Of a DNA stretch of 27,743 nt, positions 1 to 7,689 are shown piece after piece. The position numbers and the translations under genes were made by a program. The notes beneath the pieces were generated by a model, which was given only the letters and a program-made list of their open reading frames with translations, was not told the DNA's origin and searched no databases. Source of the stretch: Candidatus Accumulibacter sp. UBA704 (lineage in GTDB: Bacteria > Pseudomonadota > Gammaproteobacteria > Burkholderiales > Rhodocyclaceae). The stretch is taken from assembly GCA_002304785.1 (NCBI GenBank), contig DBMG01000032.1, positions 1 through 27,743 of the forward strand, written 5' to 3'. Position 1 is the stretch's first letter, and the number at the start of each line of letters is the position of its first letter.

Positions 1-211
1 CCTGTCGCAAGCGGCCCCATGCTTCGCCCGGGGCCGCCGCCAAATACTGGCACCACCACGTCACTCCGGCGAAAGCCGGAGTCCAGTTCAAGCACCCCTG
101 GATTCCGGCTTTCGCCGGAGTGACGATTTGGTCGTTGATTTGATTGATCCGACGTGAAGCAAGGTTATTTTGGGGGAGTTTTTTGATGTGTAACAGAATC
201 GGGGGGATGTC
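1..211. other. Intergenic region upstream of the first TRAP permeases
   Basis: No convincing gene is seen. Positions 1-58 are open in all three forward frames, but only until stop codons in or after the repeat, and no family resemblance is visible. GCGGCCCC (11-18) and GGGGCCGC (30-37) can pair as an 8-bp stem without a following T-run. The paired hairpin repeat fills 59-125. From 150 on the sequence is richer in T and leads to a strong purine ribosome binding site (GGGGGG at 201-206) five bases before the ATG at 212. Confidence 0.6.
59..125. repeat. BIME-like paired hairpin repeat, copy 1
   Basis: Two 28-base arms (59-86 and 98-125) are inverted copies of each other with one mismatch, separated by 11 bases. 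Each arm also folds on itself: the left arm is ACTCCGGC-GAAA-GCCGGAGT, an 8-bp stem with a GNRA-type tetraloop. The design matches bacterial REP/BIME elements. A second copy lies at 26605-26678. It sits upstream of the TRAP permease genes, probably between them and an unseen binding-protein gene. Confidence 0.85.
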
Positions 212-733
212 ATGAGCGAACTCATGCCGGAAAAGGAACAGGCCAGCGAAACCACCGGCGAACTGGCCTTTCAGGCGTTCTGCGCCATCGTGTTCCTGTC
301 CATGATCGGAATGGTTTTCTATAACGCCGTGCTGCGTTATGTCTTCAAATCGAGTTTTGCCCCCAGCGAAGAATGGGCGCGCATTCTCTTCATGTACATC
401 ACCTTCTTCGGCTCGATCGAAGGCTTCTACCGCGGCCGGCACATCGCTGTCGATATGCTGACCGGCATGCTGTCCGGCATCACGAAGAAGAGCGTAGATA
501 TTTTTGCCCAGGTCCTGGCTCTGGCCGCTCTCTTCGTTCTGGCGATCGGCGGCGTCTCCCTGGTGATGCAGACCATCGACACGAACACGGTGGCCACCGG
601 GCTCAACATGGCGTTCGTCAACGGCACGCTGCCTGTGATGGCATTCGCGGTCATCTTCATGCGCGGGCGAGAACTCCTGCGAACCATAAAAAAACCGGCA
701 TCGGCATTCACCGCCAAGCCGAAGGAGTTCTGA
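212..733 (+). CDS. TRAP transporter small permease (DctQ family)
   Basis: This is the small membrane subunit of a tripartite ATP-independent periplasmic (TRAP) transporter, which pairs with the large permease for sodium-driven uptake of organic acids delivered by a periplasmic binding protein. The 173-residue product has four hydrophobic segments and the family hallmark between segments two and three: GSIEGFYRGRHIAVDML, with the conserved His-X-X-X-Asp. Length fits the family. The start follows a GGGGGG ribosome binding site by five bases. The stop is two bases before the large permease ATG, so the two genes are surely co-transcribed. The matching binding-protein gene is not seen and is probably upstream of the window. 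The substrate cannot be told from the permeases alone. Confidence 0.92.
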   Translation: MSELMPEKEQASETTGELAFQAFCAIVFLSMIGMVFYNAVLRYVFKSSFAPSEEWARILFMYITFFGSIEGFYRGRHIAVDMLTGMLSGITKKSVDIFAQVLALAALFVLAIGGVSLVMQTIDTNTVATGLNMAFVNGTLPVMAFAVIFMRGRELLRTIKKPASAFTAKPKEF

Positions 734-735
734 TC

Positions 736-2013
736 ATGGAATTGGTCATTTTTCTCGGCAGCCTTTTCTTCTTCCTCTTCCTGAACATTCCGATCGCACT
801 GGTGATGGTGCTTTCGGCCATCGTCCTGATGCTTTACAGCGGTGACGGCGACTTCATGATCATCCCGCAGTCGATGGTCGACGGAGTCAACAACTACCCG
901 CTGATGGCCATTCCCTTCTTCGTTTTCGCCGGCGAAATCATGGGCAAGGGCGGTCTTTCCAAGCGCGTGATCCTGCTGGCCCAACTGATCATCGGGCGTG
1001 TCAAGGGCGGGCTTGGCTACGCGACCATCATCGCCAGCGTGATCTTCGCCGGGCTGATGGGCAGTTCGGTGGGCGAAGCCGCCGCGCTGATGGGTATCCT
1101 CTATCCGATGATGAAAGACGCGGGGTACGACAAGGGCCGCGCGGGAGGCATCATTTCCTCCGGCGCCATCCTCGGCCCGATCATTCCGCCGTCGGCCAAC
1201 TTCATCCTGCTCGGCGCGACGATGGAACTCTCCATCACCAAGCTGTTCATGATCGGCCTGGTTCCGGGTCTGATCATCGGGTTCTTCCTGCTGGTCATGT
1301 GGTTCTTCATCGTGCGCGTCGACGGTTACACGGAAACCATCACCTTCACGAAAGCAGAAGCAATCAACATCCTGAAGGAGGCAACCCCCGCCTTCATGCT
1401 GCCCGTGCTGCTGCTAGGCGGCATCCGCTTCGGCGTATTCACGCCGACGGAGGGCGGTGCTTTCGCCGCGGTGTATGCAATCGTCGTGACGGTGTTCTAC
1501 TATCGTGAACTTTCGCTGCGCGACCTGCTGCGTGTCAGCGCCACGTCGGCCCGCACCACGGCTGTCGTGATGCTGATCGTCGGCGCAGCAACGGCCGTCG
1601 GCTGGTTCATCACTTCGGCGCAAATCCCGGACCAGATGAAGTCCTTCTTCGAGCCGCTGGTTCCGACGCCCACGTTGCTCCTGATCGCAATCATGTTCTT
1701 CCTGTTCGCCGCCGGGATGGTGATGGACCTGACACCGAACATCCTGCTCTTCGCACCGGTGTTCTATCCGCTGACCACAGCCGCCGGCATCGACCCGTAC
1801 TTCTTCGGCCTGCTGTTCGTGCTCAACGTCGGCATCGGGGTCATCACGCCGCCTGTCGGAACAGTCCTCTTCGTCGTTTGCGGTTCTGCGGGAATTACCA
1901 TGAACCATCTGGTCAGGAAGATGGCACCGTTCCTCCTGATGGAAATCGGCGTGCTGTTCCTGCTGCTGTTCTTCCCGAAGCTGTCCCTCGTTCCGCTGAA
2001 GTGGCTGATGTAA
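736..2013 (+). CDS. TRAP transporter large permease (DctM family)
   Basis: This is the large membrane subunit that carries the transport path of the TRAP system. The 425-residue product, about 12 hydrophobic segments, has family-typical stretches: IPFFVFAGEIMGKGGLSKR near residue 60, the loop GSSVGEAAALMG, SGAILGPIIPPSANFILLGA, and near the C terminus GVITPPVGTVLFVVCG. The frame stays open upstream through most of the small-permease gene, but the true start is the ATG at 736. It is preceded by AAGGAG (721-727 region) and gives the canonical short N terminus (MELVIFLGSLFFFLFLNIPIA). It lies two bases after the small permease stop and directly abuts the following phosphatase gene. Confidence 0.94.
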   Translation: MELVIFLGSLFFFLFLNIPIALVMVLSAIVLMLYSGDGDFMIIPQSMVDGVNNYPLMAIPFFVFAGEIMGKGGLSKRVILLAQLIIGRVKGGLGYATIIASVIFAGLMGSSVGEAAALMGILYPMMKDAGYDKGRAGGIISSGAILGPIIPPSANFILLGATMELSITKLFMIGLVPGLIIGFFLLVMWFFIVRVDGYTETITFTKAEAINILKEATPAFMLPVLLLGGIRFGVFTPTEGGAFAAVYAIVVTVFYYRELSLRDLLRVSATSARTTAVVMLIVGAATAVGWFITSAQIPDQMKSFFEPLVPTPTLLLIAIMFFLFAAGMVMDLTPNILLFAPVFYPLTTAAGIDPYFFGLLFVLNVGIGVITPPVGTVLFVVCGSAGITMNHLVRKMAPFLLMEIGVLFLLLFFPKLSLVPLKWLM

Positions 2014-2781
2014 GTGGATATCAACAATAAGAAATGTTTTGTGTTCGACCTGGATGGGACGGTTTACCTCGGTGACCGGCCCATCCAGGGCACGATCGAC
2101 TTTATCAAGCGCAATCTGGCGCAGCGGGAGATTTTTTTCCTGACCAACAACACCTCGAAGAACCTCGACGACTATGTAAAGAAGCTCGCGGGATTCGGGA
2201 TCGAGGTTGGCTTGGAAAAGATCCTCTCCCCTTTGTTGCCGCTGGTGGACTACCTGAAGGATCAGGACATCCGCCACATCTATCCGGTCGGAAATACGAG
2301 TTTCCGGTCCTATGTCAAAGAACAGATGCCGGACGTGATCTTCACCTCCGGCGACGACTGCCAGGCAGTCATCCTCGGCTACGACACCGAACTCACCTAC
2401 CAGAAGCTGGCCGATTCCTGCCTGCTGCTGCAGCGGCCCCACGTCCGCTTCCTGTCGACCCACCCGGACATGGTCTGCCCGTCCGCCAAGGGTCCGCTCC
2501 CCGACACCGGCAGCTTCGTCAGGCTGTACGAAGGCGCCACGGGCAGATTGCCCGAACTGGTGTTCGGCAAGCCCAATACGCTCGTCCTCTCGCCGCTGCT
2601 CAAGCGCTTCCGGCAAGAAGAGATGGTCATGGTCGGCGACCGCCTGACCACCGACAAAGTGTTGGCCGAAAATGCCGGCATCGATTTCATCCTGGTGCTG
2701 AGCGGCGAAGCCCAACGCAAGGATCTGCCTGCGCTCGAACGCCAGCCGACGCTGGTTCTCGGCGATCTCGGCGCGCTATAG
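2014..2781 (+). CDS. HAD-IIA family phosphatase (NagD-like)
   Basis: This is a cytoplasmic haloacid-dehalogenase hydrolase of subfamily IIA (NagD, 4-nitrophenylphosphatase, phosphoglycolate phosphatase relatives). All catalytic motifs are visible: FDLDGTVY with D12 and D14, TNN at 44-46, K186 in FGKPN, and MVGDRLTTD with D209 and D214. At 255 residues it is a normal length. The start is GTG, placed directly after the TAA of the TRAP large permease with no gap, so translation is almost certainly coupled. No separate ribosome binding site is obvious. Linkage to a TRAP carrier suggests it dephosphorylates a product of the imported compound or recycles an inhibitory phosphorylated side product. 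That role is inferred, and the substrate is unknown. Confidence 0.88.
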   Translation: MDINNKKCFVFDLDGTVYLGDRPIQGTIDFIKRNLAQREIFFLTNNTSKNLDDYVKKLAGFGIEVGLEKILSPLLPLVDYLKDQDIRHIYPVGNTSFRSYVKEQMPDVIFTSGDDCQAVILGYDTELTYQKLADSCLLLQRPHVRFLSTHPDMVCPSAKGPLPDTGSFVRLYEGATGRLPELVFGKPNTLVLSPLLKRFRQEEMVMVGDRLTTDKVLAENAGIDFILVLSGEAQRKDLPALERQPTLVLGDLGAL

Positions 2782-2788
2782 GCACAGC

Positions 2789-4477
2789 ATGCAAGGCTCA
2801 GGCACCTACGAACTGACCATGATTCTCGGAGCGGCGGCGTTGCTGCTCTGGGGCGTGCGCATGGCGCGCACCGGCGTGATGCGCGTGTATGGCGCGCAGA
2901 TCCGCCGCACGTTGCCGCGCGCCCTGAATAACCGCTTTATCGCTCTGCTCACCGGGGCCGGTGCCGCGACGATCCTGCAAAGCTCGATTGCCGTAGCGGT
3001 ATTCACTTCCGGCCTGGCCGCCATCGGCGCCATTCCGGTCGCCGACGGCCTGCTCCTGCTGCTCGGCGCCGATGCCGGCAGCGCGGTGGTCGCCGCGCTG
3101 CTCACGCTGAACCTCAAGGCCCTGTGGCCGATCCTGATGTTCGTCGGTTACCTGCTGCACTCGATCTACAGCGACACCGATTCGCCGTTCAAACAGTTCG
3201 GGCGGATCTCCCTGGGGATCGCCATGATCCTGATCGCGCTGACCTTCATGAGCCAGGTCTCCGCCGCGCTGGCCGCCAGCGACCTGATCCGAATCATCAT
3301 TTCCTCGCTGGGCGGCGAACTGGTGATCGCCCTGATACTGTTCGCCATATTGACCTGGCTGGCCCATTCGTCAATCGCCATCCTGCTGTTCTGGGCCTCG
3401 CTGGTGCATGCCGGCATCACCACCGACCCGAGCCTGATCCTGGCCGCCATCCTCGGCATCAACCTCGGCAACGCCGCGCCGCCGATCATCATGACCTGGA
3501 GCCAGGCCGCGCCGGCCCGCCGCATCGTCGTCGGCCACGGCGCCTTCAAGCTGATCGGCGTGATCACCGGATTCATCTGCCTGCGTCTGATCGACGGGCT
3601 GTACGAAATGATCCCCGGCGAGCCCAGCTTCCGCGTGGTGATCCTGCACATCCTGTTCAACGGCACCCTGATCGTGGTATTCACCGGATTCGTCCGGCCC
3701 ATCGCCCGCCTCCTCGACCGGCTTTTCGTCGAACCGCCGAAACCCGCCGACGATATCGGTCCCAAGTACATCCCCGGCAAGACGGATGCCGCCGCCAAGA
3801 CCGACCTGTTGCCGGTCACAGCCCTGTCGCGCGAGGTGTTGCGAATTCTCGGCACACTGCAGAACATGCTGGAGGTCACCCTGGACATGCTGCTTTCCGG
3901 CAGCCCCGAGAAAGCCCAGGAGATCATCCGCATGGAGGACAAGGTCAATGTCCTGTTCAAGGCGGTGCGCGCCTACGCCGTCGACCTGACTCGCAAAGGC
4001 ATCAGCGAACACGACCAGCGCCGGGTGACGGCCCTGCTGCGTTACACCGCCAGCCTGGAAAACGCCGGGGACGTCGTGTGCAAGACGATGATCGGCATCC
4101 CCGAGGCGATGAAGAAAGAGGGCAAGCAGTTCTCCGACGAAGGCAATCTGGAACTGGCACGGCTGTTCCGCTACCTGATCGGCAACACCCAACTGGCCGC
4201 CGAAGTCATCATGGCCTGGCAGCAGGAAACGGCCGGGGTGCTGGTCCAGCGCAAGCGCGACTTCAAGGCCATGTGCCACCACAGTTCGCGCCAGCACTTC
4301 ACGCGCCTGAGCCAGGGCGTCTCGAACGCCATGGAGAGCAGTTCGGCGCACCTCGACCTCTTGTCCGACATGCGCTGGATCAATACGCAAGTGGCGAGCA
4401 TAGGCTATGACGTGCTGCCTGAGAACGAGGACTCGGGGGACGAAGCGACCGAACAACTGATCACGCACCCGGAATAG
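2789..4477 (+). CDS. Na/Pi cotransporter family protein with PhoU-like C-terminal domain
   Basis: This is a membrane carrier of the NptA/YjbB group (PNaS family), 562 residues. Residues 1-310 hold two repeated membrane halves. The first carries the hallmark LQSSIAVAV (Q64-S65-S66). In the second the matching segment is AHSSIAILL (H193 in place of Gln). The usual GANIGTT-type loops are altered to GADAGSA and GINLGNA. Residues 340-535 are helical and soluble and resemble PhoU domains, with typical phrases such as LNMLEVTLDMLL and EDKVNVLFKAVR. The ATG lies seven bases after the phosphatase stop with a weak AGG site. The family is linked to phosphate transport. The altered motif residues leave open another anion or a regulatory role. 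Confidence 0.85.
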   Translation: MQGSGTYELTMILGAAALLLWGVRMARTGVMRVYGAQIRRTLPRALNNRFIALLTGAGAATILQSSIAVAVFTSGLAAIGAIPVADGLLLLLGADAGSAVVAALLTLNLKALWPILMFVGYLLHSIYSDTDSPFKQFGRISLGIAMILIALTFMSQVSAALAASDLIRIIISSLGGELVIALILFAILTWLAHSSIAILLFWASLVHAGITTDPSLILAAILGINLGNAAPPIIMTWSQAAPARRIVVGHGAFKLIGVITGFICLRLIDGLYEMIPGEPSFRVVILHILFNGTLIVVFTGFVRPIARLLDRLFVEPPKPADDIGPKYIPGKTDAAAKTDLLPVTALSREVLRILGTLQNMLEVTLDMLLSGSPEKAQEIIRMEDKVNVLFKAVRAYAVDLTRKGISEHDQRRVTALLRYTASLENAGDVVCKTMIGIPEAMKKEGKQFSDEGNLELARLFRYLIGNTQLAAEVIMAWQQETAGVLVQRKRDFKAMCHHSSRQHFTRLSQGVSNAMESSSAHLDLLSDMRWINTQVASIGYDVLPENEDSGDEATEQLITHPE

Positions 4478-4516
4478 CCTGACGAACAGATCGGGCCGAA
4501 AACAGAGGAGAAGGAC

Positions 4517-6730
4517 ATGCGCGAACTATCCGGCGCCTGGATGCGTCACTCGGGGGATTTCTGGGGCGGCTTCGCGGCCATGCTGGTGGCCTTGCCGGCG
4601 TCCGTCGCCTTCGGGGTAACGATCTATGCCGCGATCGATCCGCACTATGCGGCATTCGGCGCGCTCGCGGGAGTGCTGGGCGCCATGGCCCTCGGCCTCA
4701 TCGCCCCCACCTTCGGCGGCACCGACCGCCTGATCACCGCCCCATGCGCCCCCGCCGCCGCCGTGCTCTCGGCCTTCGCCATCGAACTGGTGAAACAGGG
4801 TATCAGCCCGACCAGCATCGTTCTTCTGCTCACCGTGCTCGGCATCCTCACCGGGGGCCTGCAGATCCTGATCGGCTTCCTGGGCGTCGGCCGCCTGATC
4901 CGATTCATCCCTTACCCGGTCGTCAGCGGCTACCTCTCCGGGGTCGGGCTGATCATCATCGGTAGCCAGTTGCCCAAGCTGGTCGGCGCGGCAGACGATA
5001 GCCGCTGGTACAAGGTCATCTTCTCACCCGAACTGTGGGACTGGCGAGGCATCGCGATCGGCGGGGCGACCATCGTCGCCATGCTGTTTTCCAGTCGCAT
5101 CGCCAGAAAAATTCCCGGCACGATTGTTGGCATCGCCTGCGGCGCGCTGACCTACGCCGGTCTCGCCATGTTCGATCCGAGCCTGGCCACGCTCGAGAAC
5201 AATCCGCTGGTTATCGGCCCGCTGGGCGCCACCGGCGAAGGCTACATCACGCTGATCACCGACCGCTGGCAACAGATCGGCGAACTCAAGCTTTCGCAGG
5301 TCGGCAGCCTGTTTACCAGCGCCCTGACGCTGGCCGTCCTGCTCTCCATCGACACGCTGAAGACCTGCGTGGTGCTCGACCGGCTGACGCGTTCCCGGCA
5401 CGACTCGGATCGCGAACTGGCCGCGCAGGGCCTGGCCAACATGACGGCTTCGGTAGTGGGCGGCATGCCGGGCGCCGGCCAGATGGGCGCCACGATGGTC
5501 AATTACTCGAGCGGGGCCAAAACGCGCATCTCCGGGGTCGTCGAGGGGTTGACCTCGGTCATCGCCGCCCTGCTGCTCGGTTCGTTCATCGCCTGGACGC
5601 CGGTGGCGACGCTTTCCGGCGTGCTGATCGTGGTCGGGCTGCGCATGATCGACACCGATCCGCTGCGCTTCCTCGAATCCAAGTCGACGGTCATCGATTT
5701 CGTGGTGGTGCTAGCGGTGGTCGGCGTCGCCCTGACCATCGGCCTGATCGCCGCATCGGCCGTCGGCGTCATCCTGTCGATCATGCTCTTCCTGCGCGAA
5801 CAGGTTGGCGGCACGGTGGTCCGGCGCAAGAGTTTCGTCGGCGAACGTTCGTCCGCTTGGTACCGCCCCGAGAGCGAAATGCGCATCCTGGAAAAGAAAG
5901 GCCACTCGGCGGTCATCTTCGAACTTCAGGGCAGCCTGTTCTTCGGTACCGCGCAGCAGCTCTACCGCACGCTCGAGCCGGAACTGGCGACGACCGAATA
6001 TCTGATCCTCGATCTGCAGCGCGTGCAGTCCGTCGACGTCACGGCGGCGCACATGCTCAACCTGGTGCGCGACGCGCTCGCCGAGCGCAACGTTCCGCTG
6101 CTGCTCTCCAACGTGCGCGAACGCCTGCCCAGCGGGCGCGATCTGCGCGAGTTCCTGGAACTCGCCGGCCTGCGTGCGGACGACGAGCATGTCATCTATC
6201 TGCCCACGCTGGAAGCCGCGATCGAGTGGGTCGAAGCCCGTCTGCTTGGCGACAGCAAGAAACCCGACGCGGACGAGCAGCCGCCGCTGGAACTGCACGA
6301 AATCGAGTTGTTCAAGGGTAGCAAGCCCGATACGCTGGTCGATCTCGAAGCCTGCCTGGAAAAGCGCTCGTACAAGGCCGGCGAAACGATTTTCTCGTTC
6401 GGTGATCCGAGCAACGATCTGTTCCTGATCCGCAAGGGCGAAGTGAAGATCGTCGGATCGGTCGGCCGCGGCGGTGCGATGAAGCATATCGCCACCTATG
6501 GGCGCGGCGACTTCCTCGGCGGACAGGCCTTCCTCGACAATCGCCAGCGCAGCAACGACGCCATCGCCATCCGCGACTGCGACATGTACGTCCTCTCGCT
6601 CGAGAAGTTCAACTACCTCGCCGACCAGCATAAGCGCATCGCGCTGGTGCTGATGACCAAGCTGGCCCGCCTCCTCTCCATCCGCCTGCGGCATATCAAC
6701 GAGGAGTTGACGTTGATGCAGGATAACTGA
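4517..6730 (+). CDS. SulP anion transporter with STAS and cyclic-nucleotide-binding-like domains
   Basis: This is a 737-residue SulP (SLC26) carrier. Residues 15-430 form the membrane transport domain, with typical MLVALPASVAFGV at the start and GGMPGAGQMGATMVN near 315. Residues about 455-575 form a STAS domain (LILDLQRVQSVDVTAAHML), with Thr509 where many STAS domains carry a serine. Residues about 600-720 form a CRP-like nucleotide-binding fold (DLFLIRKGEVKIV; GRGDFLGGQAFLDN). In that pocket the usual Gly-Glu reads Gly-Gly, so ordinary cAMP binding is doubtful. AGGAG lies six bases before the ATG. It follows the Na/Pi carrier by 39 bases. Bicarbonate, sulfate or a dicarboxylate are all possible substrates. 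Confidence 0.9.
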   Translation: MRELSGAWMRHSGDFWGGFAAMLVALPASVAFGVTIYAAIDPHYAAFGALAGVLGAMALGLIAPTFGGTDRLITAPCAPAAAVLSAFAIELVKQGISPTSIVLLLTVLGILTGGLQILIGFLGVGRLIRFIPYPVVSGYLSGVGLIIIGSQLPKLVGAADDSRWYKVIFSPELWDWRGIAIGGATIVAMLFSSRIARKIPGTIVGIACGALTYAGLAMFDPSLATLENNPLVIGPLGATGEGYITLITDRWQQIGELKLSQVGSLFTSALTLAVLLSIDTLKTCVVLDRLTRSRHDSDRELAAQGLANMTASVVGGMPGAGQMGATMVNYSSGAKTRISGVVEGLTSVIAALLLGSFIAWTPVATLSGVLIVVGLRMIDTDPLRFLESKSTVIDFVVVLAVVGVALTIGLIAASAVGVILSIMLFLREQVGGTVVRRKSFVGERSSAWYRPESEMRILEKKGHSAVIFELQGSLFFGTAQQLYRTLEPELATTEYLILDLQRVQSVDVTAAHMLNLVRDALAERNVPLLLSNVRERLPSGRDLREFLELAGLRADDEHVIYLPTLEAAIEWVEARLLGDSKKPDADEQPPLELHEIELFKGSKPDTLVDLEACLEKRSYKAGETIFSFGDPSNDLFLIRKGEVKIVGSVGRGGAMKHIATYGRGDFLGGQAFLDNRQRSNDAIAIRDCDMYVLSLEKFNYLADQHKRIALVLMTKLARLLSIRLRHINEELTLMQDN

Positions 6731-6738
6731 ACCTCATC

Positions 6739-6799
6739 ATTTCCGGCTTGACCGGGAACCCGGTGGTCCACTTCCGGGCTCCGGCCCGCACCGGAATAA
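6739..6799. repeat. Degenerate BIME-like hairpin in a convergent gap
   Basis: Between the convergent SulP and IclR genes, TTCCGG (6741-6746) and CCGGAA (6791-6796) bracket nested inverted segments such as TTCCGGCTTGACCGGGAA. The arms resemble those of the repeats at 59-125 and 26605-26678 but are diverged. It may act as a two-way transcription stop. No T-run is present. Confidence 0.5.
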
Positions 6800-6824
6800 C
6801 GGAACGAGAGAGGGTCGTCGGCGC

Positions 6825-7592
6825 TCAAGACGCCGAATGGCCGAGTTGCTGCGAGATTTCCTGCGCCGTCGCGCACAGCACGGCCGCCAGCTCATTGAAG
6901 CGCTCGCGTGAAATGTCGAGGACCGTTCCCACCGCGCTGATCGCCGCGACGACCTGACCGCGCATGTCGCGTACCGGAGCGGCGATACAGCGGATATTCA
7001 CGAGGTCCTCCTCGTCATCGAACGCCCAGCCGCGCTCGCGCACGCCGTGCAGATGGCGACGGAACTCGTCCGGATCGACGATCGAACGCGGTGTCTTGCG
7101 TTCCCACGTCACCTGCTCCAGTACCTCGTCGAGTTCCTTTTCGGGCAGGCCGGCGAGCAGCACCTTGCCCAACGAGGAACTGTGTAGTGAAAGGCGTTTG
7201 CCTACCCAGGTATTGACGCGGATCTCGCGGCTCCCCTCAACCTTGAGCAGGTACACCGCTTCGGCACCTTCCATTACCCCGAGATGGCACGTGAGCTGCG
7301 TCTGCTGCGCCAAGTCCTTGAGCATCGGCAGCGCCAGTTCGTGCAACTGCCGCTGGTTGCCAGCCTGCGCGCCCAACTCGAACAGACGCAGCCCGAGCAC
7401 GTAGCCGCGATCGGCGCGCGCCTGCAGCGCCCCGACCTGGCACAGGGTGGTGATCAGGTGGTGGCAACTGCTGTTCGGCAACCCGAGCCGGTCGCGGATT
7501 TCGGCGAACCCCAGGCCTGGTTCGCGGGCGATCAGGTCGAGGATTGCAAAACCCTTGGTCAGGGCCGGCGCCACGGATTTCTGTTCTTTCAT
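6825..7592 (-). CDS. IclR-family transcriptional regulator
   Basis: This is a 255-residue DNA-binding regulator. The N-terminal winged helix-turn-helix spans about residues 8-70 (ALTKGFAILDLIAREPGLGF; LGLPNSSCHHLITTLCQVG). It is followed by the IclR effector domain (residues about 80-250), with family phrases such as SSLGKVLLAGLPEKELDEVL and AAISAVGTVLDISRERFNEL. It is transcribed away from a DHDPS-family lyase gene, and the 97 bases between them hold a promoter and two related candidate operator sites. It most likely controls that gene in response to the lyase substrate or a relative. AAGGGA lies about eight bases before the ATG. Confidence 0.93.
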   Translation of the reverse strand: MKEQKSVAPALTKGFAILDLIAREPGLGFAEIRDRLGLPNSSCHHLITTLCQVGALQARADRGYVLGLRLFELGAQAGNQRQLHELALPMLKDLAQQTQLTCHLGVMEGAEAVYLLKVEGSREIRVNTWVGKRLSLHSSSLGKVLLAGLPEKELDEVLEQVTWERKTPRSIVDPDEFRRHLHGVRERGWAFDDEEDLVNIRCIAAPVRDMRGQVVAAISAVGTVLDISRERFNELAAVLCATAQEISQQLGHSAS

Positions 7593-7604
7593 TGTCTTCG
7601 TCCC

Positions 7605-7633
7605 TTGTCAGCGGGAAACCACCCGGCTACACT
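7605..7633 (+). promoter_or_regulatory. Sigma-70-type promoter of the DHDPS-family gene
   Basis: TTGTCA (7605-7610) and TACACT (7628-7633) are separated by exactly 17 bases, near consensus. The predicted start of transcription, about 7640, falls in the first operator repeat and about 50 bases before the ATG at 7690. Confidence 0.6.
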
Positions 7634-7669
7634 ATTTCCATATTAGGGATTGTATTTCCATATATGGAA
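7633..7669. promoter_or_regulatory. Candidate IclR operator: two TATTTCCATAT repeats
   Basis: TATTTCCATAT occurs at 7633-7643 and again at 7653-7663, exactly 20 bases apart, so both lie on the same face of the helix. The second copy is part of a perfect 14-base palindrome, TTCCATATATGGAA (7656-7669). Placement just downstream of the -10 box suggests repression by the divergent IclR-family protein. Confidence 0.6.
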
Positions 7670-7689
7670 CTTTTCAAGAAAGGTGCATC

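Noticed and set aside
1..58. End of an upstream coding gene at the window edge
   Set aside because: All three frames are open for this short stretch, but none shows family sequence, and the stops fall in or after the repeat element. The region is more likely intergenic.
3124..4468. Long alternative frames over the Na/Pi carrier gene on both strands
   Set aside because: Arg/Pro/His-rich translations without membrane segments or family motifs, against a recognisable carrier in the annotated frame.
5711..6694. 327-codon minus-strand frame opposite the SulP STAS and nucleotide-binding domains
   Set aside because: No family resemblance; the plus-strand domains are complete and in frame.
7447..7689. 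N-terminal extension of the DHDPS-family protein
   Set aside because: The frame is open upstream, but it would overlap the divergent IclR gene and its promoter. The ATG at 7690 has a ribosome binding site and gives the family N terminus.
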